This document shows positions 55,616 to 64,000 of a DNA stretch of 64,000 nucleotides, piece after piece. Made by a program: the position numbers and the translations under genes. The notes beneath the pieces were generated by a model. The model searched no databases and was not told where the DNA came from. It worked only from the letters and a program-made list of their open reading frames with translations. The DNA is taken from positions 248,001 to 312,000 of the forward strand of contig JAWZYV010001785.1 in NCBI GenBank assembly GCA_038373885.1. Reading direction: 5' to 3'. This stretch comes from Cheiracanthium punctorium (Eukaryota > Arthropoda > Arachnida > Araneae > Cheiracanthiidae). The stretch's first letter is position 1; each line of letters opens with the position of its first letter.

Positions 55616-56073
55616 CCCTTTGAGGCGCAACCCTTTCCCAATGCTGAAAAAAGGGCAGCCGTTGCCATCGCTCGACTTAACTACCAGCAAGATGGGGGAC
55701 GATCAAAACGTTCATCGCGTGCCACAGATCTAGAGACCCTTTTTTGACGCAGCTGGCTTTGATGAACGTTTCGATCGTTCGCCATCTTGCTGGTAGTTAA
55801 GTCGAGCGATGGCAACGGCTGGCTTCTTTTCAGCATTGGGCATTCTATGCAGCTGTTCTCGCATTTTTCCATTTTTTAGCAGATGTCCGTGCTGTTAAAA
55901 ATAATCGTGACAATTTTTTACGGGAAATGACGTGCTTAAAAAGTAAAGGATTCTGGTGGAGCTATGTCACCCGCAACTATTTTTACAGAAATCAAATCTT
56001 TTCTTCGTGACTGGCAACAGCCAAAACGTCAGAGTTTGGTGTTCCCAGAGCGGGAACACTGCGCGTTAAAGAG
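55616..56073. mobile_element. TTAA-flanked (piggyBac-like) MITE, copy F
   Basis: Starts CCCTTTGAGGCGCAACCC after TTAA (55612-55615) and ends GAACACTGCGCGTTAAAGAGG. It has the same orientation as copy A. The internal inverted repeat is shorter than in copy A. The right TTAA has changed to TTCT. Confidence 0.7.
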
Positions 56074-56099
56074 GTTCTACTGCGGATTCACGTTCCATG

Positions 56100-56225
56100 T
56101 GGAGAAAAACGTTCAAAAATACCAGAACGTTTCAATCGACAGCAGTGTGGTAGGCCAGAAAACTGGATCTTCACGCTTCAGCAATCAACCAAATGTTCAG
56201 AGTCTTATCTACTCGGCCGGCGGAG
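56100..56225 (-). repeat. tRNA-headed SINE, copy 4 (partial)
   Basis: On the minus strand CGGCCGAGTAGATAAGACTC is the box-A side and AAGATCCAGTTTTCTGG the box-B side, both very similar to 63805-63875. Only the head and a little body remain. Confidence 0.6.
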
Positions 56226-56677
56226 GAGGTGCCTCTGTAGCCCCTCCGCCATCCCGCCGGAGGAGGGAAGGCTGGAGTTAGAAAGGAAAAAAGGAAAGTT
56301 GCTGTTTGTTTACCAGGAGAGGCCATGTTAACCTCTCAGAATGTCCTTTCTGAATGTTTTTTTTTTTTTTTTTTGGCTACAATATATATCCTTATAAGAA
56401 AGTGGAAATGTTGGCAGCCCTTGGAAACTGATGGAGACCATGAGCTCGGAGAGAACTTTCGGAACCCCGGGTTTTATGTTTATATATGTGGAGAAGGGGG
56501 GAGAGAAGATCAACTTCTATCCTCCCATTAGCAATAGACTGATAAAAAGTTTTATAAATGTTCAGCTTTCAACACAAAGTAGAAAATTCATCAGTCTGCG
56601 GCGTTTTAACGTATACCTGGCTCCCCAGTATCGCCTAAAAGATGTCTTTTTTTGTCACTGAACCATATACTGTACAG

Positions 56678-57089
56678 CAGTGGTTCCCAACTGGTGATCC
56701 ACAAACAAGTTCTAAATGGTCCGCGAAGCGAGTGAGTGTTTAAAAAAATAATTGTGCCTTCTCAACTTCTGGAGATAAAAAGGTAAAATGCGTAATTGAT
56801 GACGCTCGTTTTTAAGATAATTAAAAAAAAACTTTTTCACAATCCTTTCAAAATAGGGAAGAATCCGAGATCCACAGCTATTCAAAGAAGTACGTACTAA
56901 TAAATAACATTAACGTCAAGGCAGAAACAGAAATAGTTTTTGAATTTATCATTACATTTTATGCATATGTTCTGCATTTCTTTTTTTTAACTTTATCCCC
57001 CCCCCCCGGAAAACTTTTTTAAGTGGTCCATGGGGGTAAACTGGAAGTGGAAAAGTGGTCCGTGGGTTAAGTTGGTTTGGGAACCACTG
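56678..57089. mobile_element. hAT MITE, 412 bp
   Basis: Ends CAGTGGTTCCCAACTGG and (reverse complement) CAGTGGTTCCCAAACCAA. The flanks CTGTACAG (56670-56677) and CTGTAGAG (57090-57097) are an 8-bp duplication with one mismatch. GGTCCGCG / CCGTGGG phrases are typical of this hAT type. Non-coding. Confidence 0.8.
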
Positions 57090-57146
57090 CTGTAGAGGAA
57101 TTGCATAGCTTGGTTCGGAATTTGTAGCTTTTTATTTCGGCGTAAT

Positions 57147-57160
57147 GCGCCCTCTGGCGG
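57147..57160. promoter_or_regulatory. CTCF-like motif GCGCCCTCTGGCGG
   Basis: The reverse complement CCGCCAGAGGGCGC fits the animal CTCF core. It stands alone in AT-rich sequence. Sequence match only; chance or a repeat-borne site is possible. Confidence 0.35.
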
Positions 57161-58304
57161 AAATTTATTTAACTTTTTTTAGATTCTCAGCGCATCCTTT
57201 GAACTGTCTATCCACAAATTTTCGGCTCAATCCGCATGTCATATCTGTACGGTCTTCGCCGGCGTACGGTTGGCAACACTGGCATTTGGAACTATATATC
57301 GGAATATAAAATCGTTCGCCATTTTGCCCATGTTCATCACGTGAAAACGTGATCGGGTAAAATAAATAAGTAAATAATAATAAAAATGTGCAAGATCGAA
57401 GAAGAGAAGAAACCCGATGCTTCTTTTCACAAACGGCGGAACTTACGCAAGTGCTGTGTTTTTCTTTCTTTCTCTCTGGAGGATCACCTTGAAAGGGCGA
57501 AAGGTGTAAGGACTTGCTTTTATAGGAATTTCCACCCGCGTAACCTTTCCCTTTACATAATAATCGCCCCGCACATACATACAGGGAGGTAGAAACCACA
57601 TTCATCGTCTCTTTTTCTACCTCTTTCCTTTCTTTTATTGCGTAAGTGATGTTTTCTTTCTTCACTGAATGGATCTATCACTTGTTGCGAGATCGGAGAC
57701 GTCCCCAGCTAATCACACTGGAAGTTGAAAATAAATATAATTATTTACGGATCGACTGACTGAGACTGAACAATGATCTGCTAGCGATGCATGCCAATTA
57801 AAAAAAAAAGTTACTCTTGATAATTCGGCAGTGGAGTATCCATTTTTTTTTTTTTTCCCCCGATTTTGCATGGGAATGGAAACTAAAACATCCCTTTTAG
57901 AACATTTAACAGGCTACAGGAAAAAAAAAAAAAAAAATATGATACAGCATAATTGCACCGTAAATATATTGTGGAAACAGCAATAAAATGGTAACCCATA
58001 ATTTTAAACACACAACAACATTAACAAACATTAAACGGTAACAAACATTACTCTGCGAGACAACGTGACACGTGAGACGAGACGAACATATACTCTAAGA
58101 AACACGAGACACAATGCCTGCGAGACGCGACGAGACATCCTGTATCTCGTCTCGAGTCGAATCTATCCCCATATATACAAGACAATAATGAGAACATGCA
58201 GCCAAAAAACTGGCCTTTAAAGGTAAAATTGCTTAGAAACTTTGTAAAATAGCAAACATAAATAAAAGATACACCGCAGTACAGAACCATGGTTTCGGGT
58301 GTCA

Positions 58305-58458
58305 CAAATGGTTCAACCTTCCTCAGTCGGAAAAAAAAGCTCCACTGTTCACACAGACAGGAGTGAAGGAAGGAGCAAATTCTATACTTCTGCCAGCGCA
58401 GATGGTGGCGATTTTGTTAGCAATGAAGAAGGGTGGATCTTTTGTAGCAGCCGAAAAG
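58305..58458 (+). other. Possible coding exon
   Basis: An open frame reads a mixed, protein-like sequence (GRSKFYTSASADGGDFVSNE, then EGWIFCSSRK) and ends at CCGAAAAG followed by GTACTATTG, an acceptable splice donor. No domain is recognised and no matching acceptor or partner exon in the right phase was found. Confidence 0.2.
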
Positions 58459-59144
58459 GTACTATTGATAAGTATTCTTTTTATGGGTGCTATTTACAAA
58501 GTTTTTAATTAACACGCAAAATAGTTGACCTATATTTTTTCCCTCTTGGCGTAAAGTTAATGAAATTGCAAATGCACATAACTGTTTTTATGCCATTAAT
58601 CTTTTGAATAATTCCTTCCAATGATAAGCTAAGATATATAAGCAGGTGCGTAGACAGAAAACAATTCGGGGAAGGCCGAAAAACAGGAATTTATCGCAAA
58701 AGGCTTGGTTATGGACATCAAATTAACCAAAATTGGAATTTCGAGGAGAACTCCTTGGTTAAGTTCCTGTATATAGGCCAATATAGCTGTTGTTTCACGA
58801 GCTATTAAGTTGGAAACATGGACTCTTTTGTACTAATCTTCTTCAATCTTCAATTTGTGTTCAATGCCGATTACTATGTTTGGTGCCCACTATTTGACAA
58901 GCTGGTTTTTTACTAGATTTGGCCAAAATGTAGTCAATATTATCATTTTTTATGTTTTCAATATACATCTGCAATAAATGCGAAAAAAATGGACGGCATT
59001 TAAGAAACATTAGCAATATATCTCGACAGTTAATAAGTTACGAAGTAGTATTGTAAGCCGACGTGATTTGTCCTTTCTCGCAAAATAAACTACATTTCGG
59101 TAAAATATTTTGTATAAATTATTTTTTTGCTTATTGCGGTATTA

Positions 59145-60133
59145 CAGTGCGTCCCAAAAGTTTATAGACTAGCGTTTTTTTCGATTTAAGAGTTAAATCA
59201 AACAAGTGTGAAAGACCAAAGAAATTATGCAAATATGTATTGACGCAACAGAAATAGTAAGATGCTTAAAGTACTTCAAACAGTCACAGATTTCATGTAA
59301 AAAAATAAAAACTAAATAATGCTGTCCCAAAAATATATAGACAACCAGTGTTAAAAGTTGATTGGAGTACTGATCTCCAAATTTGCATGTTTCAAGGTCA
59401 TGTACTGGTCATTCAATAGCATTTTGAGATAAAAGCGAAGCTGTCTGTCTTTCTTGGACTGATTGTAAAGATGCCTTGCGACGTACAATTTTCCGAAACT
59501 GAAATTGCCCAAATCTATTGTTTGGATGCTCCTGGAATGAAAGTTGTAGATATTGCAAGAAAACTTGGAGGCAGGAGGGCTGGTATTTATCGAATTCTGT
59601 CAAAAGGTGACAATTTGAAAGCAAAATCTCGCACTATGCGACCAAAGAAAATAACTAAACGGCAAGGAGTCCAAAACGGCTGTTTTGGACTGGCCAGACC
59701 CAAGTCATGACCTGAACCCAGTGGAGAACCTTTGAGGAATATTAGCTATAGACGTATATGCTAATGGGCGTCAATTTGCAACAATTCAAGATCAAATGGC
59801 AAATTGAAAGAAGTTGGTTTTCTCTAAAGCCAGAATCGCTTCAAACTCTTATTTCGAGTATGCCTGATCGAGTTTTTGTAGTGATTAGAAAAAATGGCTC
59901 AAAAATTTGAATGTTAAAGAAAAAAAAATGAGTTGTCTATAAACTTTTGGGACACTAAATTTTCATTTTTAGTTTTTATCGCAAAGCCTGCGATTGTGTG
60001 ATGATATTTTTGTATAGTATTATTATTGTCTTGATGTTAATTATAATTAAAAATGCTTTTTGGAATATTTATTCACCATTTTCAATTATAAAATGAAAAA
60101 TAGCTGTTATCTATAAATTTTTGGGACGCACTG
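59145..60133 (+). mobile_element. Tc1/mariner element, internally deleted, 989 bp
   Basis: TA flanks at 59143-59144 and 60134-60135. Ends CAGTGCGTCCCAAAAGTTTA and (reverse complement) CAGTGCGTCCCAAAAATTTA. Shorter inner copies of the same phrase occur at about 59325 and 59932. A full element would be about 1.3-1.6 kb. Confidence 0.88.
59471..59925 (+). pseudogene. Tc1-like transposase, middle deleted
   Basis: The N-terminal helix-turn-helix is readable (MPCDVQFSETEIAQIYCLD, VVDIARKLGGRRAGIYRIL) with a RPKKITKR linker. The frame then jumps to WPDPSHDLNPVENL, the third catalytic motif near 59692-59735, followed by a stop where a tryptophan codon is usual, and then GILAIDVYANGRQF. The region with the first two catalytic aspartates is absent, so it is non-functional. 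Confidence 0.85.
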
Positions 60134-60135
60134 TA

Positions 60136-61569
60136 TGTCCACTGATTAATACCATGAAGATACGTAGAAACATTAGTTAGTAGTTAAAATAAGCTCTGCT
60201 GCTGTATGCGAAGAAAAGGCTGGTTTAGAAATGTTTTTATTTCCTCCTTCCTTGAATGTCTATACAAACCCAATTTTTTTTATAACGTGCATCTTCATTA
60301 ATCTGAGATCCAGAGGGTTGTATAACAGCCGTGTGTCGTTTCCTCGGTGCGTAAACAAGATATTCGATGCCAACGGACTGAATAATTAATACATTGGATT
60401 TGTGTTCCAGATAGCAGCGCAGAATGAAAACTTGAAAGCACGCTCCAAAGTTGCGCGATCACAAGTTAAAAAAAAAAATGATAATTGTACTCTCGTCGGA
60501 TCAATCAACTGCAAAATAGAACCTTTTTGTGACAGCCACGATACATGCAAGGCACGCGAAAGAAAGAAAAAACGCTCTGATGTAATTAAAGCTTAAGAGA
60601 GAAGAAATAAAAATAAAAGGCTAGAAATAGAACGCTTGATCGACAATGGTTATGATGAATATACCTTGTGCCAACGATAATTGGAACTTTTTGATTTATT
60701 AAGTAACATAGGCAAAAGGGGACAACCGTGTGGGACAAGATATTTTCCATATGATTTAAATCCTCTAGAATTATTAATTATAATTTATCTAACCTTTAGT
60801 GCAACACAGCACTGTGGGAAGTAGTCACTATTGCATTTCATCTAATATGGAAATCGCAGTTGTTTCTACAGTCACTGTTGGAAAAATCAAGCAAGTCTTA
60901 CTTTTTTTTTGGATTTGAGCAGTAAATTATCATCCAAAAATCAATATCACTGTTTTCATTTAAAGCTTAAACTTGCTTGATTGCATGCATGCAGTTGAGA
61001 GTCGGGTGGCCCCGGACACTCTCGGTTCTAGGCAATCACACACACATAGATAACCGGGATGTAGCTAAGGGGTGGCTGATGTTGCTGCAGCCACCACCCG
61101 AAATGAGTAAACGCAAGGAGAAAACTACGCATTCGTTGATAATTTTAATGTTCAGAGAAATATATTTGTTTCACCTTTTCAGATAAAATCTTAACTACTC
61201 AATGAAACTAACACCAGTATCGACCCATCAACGAATGTTTTTTCCACTCCCCGGTCACAGAAACTGTGCGACGCTCGTCGCAGATTCTTGAGAAGGTCTG
61301 CAAGGGGACTATTTCTGAGTTCCATATCGGCCCTCTAAGCTGTCTATTATTCCGCAATGATATGCGGGCTGTGCGCGATGCCCACAGACTATGCTCGCAC
61401 ATAAAGCTCCTTTGTGGTCGCCACTATTGATGCATGCGAACTGCGCCTGAATTGCAGTTTCACAATTCAGATACGTGGCAAAGCCTAATTTTTCGTCTTT
61501 AGCGTAGAATTTACTCATTTTCGATGCATTGATATAGCCGCTTGCGTCAGTAATTTCATATGCAGTCTT
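60136..61569. other. Unassigned stretch with small frames
   Basis: A 64-codon frame (60402-60596) begins after TTCCAG and ends in a lysine-rich tail (RERKKKRSDVIKA) with several cysteines (NCKIEPFCDSHDTC). A minus-strand frame at 61309-61518 (MSKFYAKDEKLGFATYLNCE) has a protein-like composition. I recognise neither; both could be exons or element remnants. Confidence 0.3.
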
Positions 61570-61573
61570 TTAA

Positions 61574-61893
61574 CCCTTTGAGGCTCAACCCTTTCCCAAT
61601 GCTAAAAAGAGGGCAGCCGTTGCCATTGCTCGACTTAACTACCAGCAAGATGGCGGACGATCGTTCTCGCTGTTCTCGCATTCTTCCATTTTTCAGCAGA
61701 TGTCAGTGCTGTTAAAAATAATAGTCACAGCTTTTTTTTACGGGAAATGACGTGCTAAAAAGTAAAGGATTCTTCGTGGAGCTATGTCACCCGCAACTAT
61801 TTTTATAGAAATCAAATCTATTCTTCGTGACTGGCAACAGTCGAAACGTCAGAGTTTGGTGTTCCCAGAGCCGGAACACTGCGCGTTAAAGGG
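61574..61893. mobile_element. TTAA-flanked (piggyBac-like) MITE, copy G, complete ends
   Basis: 320 bp between TTAA at 61570-61573 and 61894-61897. It starts CCCTTTGAGGCTCAACCC and ends GAACACTGCGCGTTAAAGGG. The central inverted repeat is deleted, joining GGCGGACGATCG to TTCTCGCTGTTCTCGC. Confidence 0.8.
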
Positions 61894-61897
61894 TTAA

Positions 61898-63289
61898 CAT
61901 CTTTTTTTGTGAATAATCGTATTTTCATTCGTTGCATGCTATAGCATTAGCTTTTATATCAACAATTAAAAATACTACATATATTTAATAAATAAAATAT
62001 TTTTTTGTTAAAGCGCGATATCGACGACTGTGATCCAGTGATTTAATATGCATTCTTTCTCCATCTTTTTTGTGAAGAATCATATTTTCGTTCATTGAAC
62101 GCCATTATAACTTTTGTATACAGTAACTTTTGTAACAGTTAAAATAACTACATATTTTCTATAAATAACTATTATTTTGCCAAAGTATTTCTTAATCTTT
62201 TGTATGAGCTTTTATTTTTCAACCAAGATTATCTTGCAGACTATTTTTGCATTTCTAAATCTGCGTTGCAGACTTATACAGAAAATTCAGCGACTGGGTT
62301 CCACTCTAAAGTCGTGATATACATGAGACAAGTCTCTTCACTGTCTAGCTATCGAGGGAGAAAAGAAAAGATGGTTTAGGGTTCAGCACAGTTTTGCTTA
62401 TGTGATATCTTGGGGAGAAGCAGGGAGTGGTTTGGAAAAATTTTAAGTGTTACTCAAACATTTAAATATTTCACGAGAATAAATTAATTATTCACAAAAT
62501 AAAAGTCAGAAAGCGAACAGCTATTTGTGCGGGGAATCAAACGCAAAAATATATATAACAAGTAAAGGAATTTCTTGTACTGATTTTTTAAATTATTTTC
62601 AGATCTTTTTTTAATAAATACAAATCAAAGTAAAGTTTAGATGATAAACATAACTAAGAGCTATGTATGTACTGAACTGTCCATTATTTCTGAACAAAAA
62701 TGAGAAAATTAACTAGTGATTACTGATTTCTGTACTCAACAGACCGCTACTGGCAAGTATATTTACCAGCGTCCTTCATAGGGTTTTAAAGGGAAGGTAC
62801 GGTAAGATTGCGTTGGAAAGTGTTTTGGAATGCATGCGCGTGTCAAGGTTTGCCTCTCTTTTTCGTAGCATATGCATCTGTGGCAAAACCCCCTTACGCA
62901 TGCATAAACAGACGAAACAAAGACTAGCCTCTCGGTACAGAGTTGGAATAACAGCAGATGCCTAGGGAATGTTTTTCGAATCAGAATTTGGTTAAGTCAG
63001 AATAAATAACGAGATTTGCGCTCGTATGCAAAAAACGCGGAGAAAAGGGCGAAAAATGGAATATATCATTGACTCATAATTTATAGGGAGCGTCGACGAT
63101 GAAGTATATCACTCTGATGTGGCATGCGATTTTTTTCTTTCTTTCTCTACGATACACTGACATAACAGTTCCACGAAGCGTGTGCTGGGACACATGTCGT
63201 AAATTTGCGAACAAATAACCCAGACCGAATTTGTATTGTTTCCATTTCATTTACATTTACATTACAACAAACATTTTGCATCTACCTTT
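61898..63289. other. Unassigned AT-rich stretch
   Basis: Nothing recognised. Two diverged copies of a phrase (TTTTTTTGTGAATAATCGTA near 61904 and TTTTTTGTGAAGAATCATA near 62066) suggest an old internal repeat of about 160 bp. Confidence 0.45.
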
Positions 63290-63575
63290 TATAGTGAAAG
63301 TTATAAAAGTCTCCCAGATAAGATGGCTTGGCCACATATTCAGGATATAGTGACGAAGATCCAATAAAAAAAATATCTTTCCAGAAGCCAGATGAAAAGC
63401 GAAGGAGATTCAGGCCACGTACAAGGGGGCTGGATATTATAGAGAAGTGGCTTAAAACACTTGAAGTTAATAGATGGAAAACCATAACGTCAGACAGATC
63501 GAGAAGGAAAAAACTGACTGAGATAGCCTTGACTGGGAACCGGCTGTAGTGCTTGAGAAGAAGAAGATATACTTT
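63290..63575 (+). pseudogene. 3' end of a LINE (reverse transcriptase C-terminus)
   Basis: KVSQIRWLGHIF reads in one frame near 63296-63335. After a shift, PIKKISFQKPDEKRRRFRPR, LDIIEKWLKTLEVNRWKTIT and LTEIALTGNRL then stop follow. This matches the C-terminal pattern (GH-R, KRR-RPR, W-DR, GL stop) of arthropod non-LTR retrotransposon ORF2 proteins. The tail AGAAGAAGAAGATAT follows the stop. It is a 5'-truncated, frameshifted copy; I do not assign the clade. Confidence 0.7.
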
Positions 63576-63794
63576 TAAAAAATAACGTTTGATGAATTCT
63601 TAAAAGTTCATAGGCATAAATCTTGGATAGGCAACAGCAATTATCTTTCATGCAATGGGAACTATTTGACCTTTCGTGGTCACATGTCCTTCTCCGGAAA
63701 AAATAACCATTTGTTAATGTCTATTGTCTATGTTCATTTACTAGAAATATTATTTAATTTCAGTAAATGAAGAATACAGCGTCGATGTCTGCTC

Positions 63795-64000
63795 GACCCC
63801 AAAACGGCCGAGTGGATAAAACACTGAATTTAGTAGATGGTTGAAATGTGAAGGTCCAGGATTCTGGACTATCGAGCGGCTGTTGATCTAACGGTCTGAA
63901 CTTTTGGGTGGTATTCCCCAGATGTAACCAGTAAACACGTTAAAACCACCTTCAGAAAAGTCTTCCGTCAAAGGCAAGGCCCCCCAGGCAGATGCCTCTC
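63795..64000 (+). repeat. tRNA-headed SINE, copy 5 (runs off the window)
   Basis: CGGCCGAGTGG (63807-63817) is a good box A. GGTCCAGGATTCTGG (63853-63867) stands at the box B position. The body (CTGTTGATCTAACGGTCTGA, CCCAGATGTAACCAGTAAAC, CGTTAAAACCACCTT) is the complement of the minus-strand copies at 19371, 35853 and 54670. It is the only plus-strand copy in the window. Confidence 0.7.

Larger units (their letters stand above)
57098..59142. other. Unassigned stretch, possible host promoter or exons
   Basis: The part 57140-57360 is less AT-rich and holds a CTCF-like motif and a palindromic CACGTGAAAACGTG. A frame of 68 codons opens at 57386 in an AAAAATG context (MCKIEEEKKPD). A minus-strand frame of 166 codons (57165-57665) overlaps it. 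Neither has a known domain. A CGAGAC-rich patch at 58055-58160 resembles 27100-27245. A loose hAT-like end (CAGGTGCGTAGACAG) is at about 58643. Confidence 0.3.

Overview
This 64-kb window is AT-rich eukaryotic DNA that consists almost entirely of transposable elements and their debris. The mix of tRNA-headed SINEs, Tc1-like, pogo/Tigger-like, hAT-type and TTAA-flanked (piggyBac-like) elements, Helitrons, a Ty3/gypsy retrotransposon and GIY-YIG (Penelope-like) pieces, together with a degraded copy of a gene family I know from arthropod genomes, points to an arthropod. A chelicerate such as a spider is my guess, not a demonstration. I found no intact host gene that I can name. A few short stretches could be host exons and are marked with low confidence.

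Layout. 0-3 kb: a non-autonomous Helitron-like element carrying a palindromic element that itself carries a hAT MITE. 3-6 kb: a TTAA-flanked element, then a frameshifted copy of an arthropod gene family of unknown function. 9.3-14 kb: a hAT MITE split by a 4.6-kb hAT-type element with a perfect 8-bp target duplication. 14.6-17 kb: a decayed Tigger element with its transposase. 18-23 kb: several hAT MITEs with recognisable 8-bp duplications. 23.4-25.7 kb: two TTAA elements in tandem, the first split by a 1.2-kb element with CCCAG termini. 28-37 kb: mixed repeats, including a 108-bp duplicated block and a perfect hairpin. 37.95-43.48 kb: a complete, young Ty3/gypsy element with LTRs differing at one base in 338 and a single open 1,440-codon gag-pol frame. 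44.9-50.4 kb: a decayed Tc1-like element holding at least four further insertions nested up to three deep. 50.8-64 kb: more TTAA elements, a Helitron with a 156-bp tandem repeat, SINEs, an internally deleted Tc1 element and a LINE 3' end.

The most unusual signals are: (1) a family with CCCAG termini whose four copies all show a 2-bp A/T duplication, two of them sharing a short open frame and a tRNA-like module; (2) two small retroelement-like insertions with 13- and 15-bp duplications, built as long inverted repeats, one with a hammerhead-ribozyme-like core in its loop; (3) a nearly perfect 375-bp-arm palindrome of a GIY-YIG coding end. Functionally only the gypsy element looks capable of expressing a complete protein set; nearly everything else is non-autonomous or broken. 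All calls come from reading the sequence by eye; no database search was possible.
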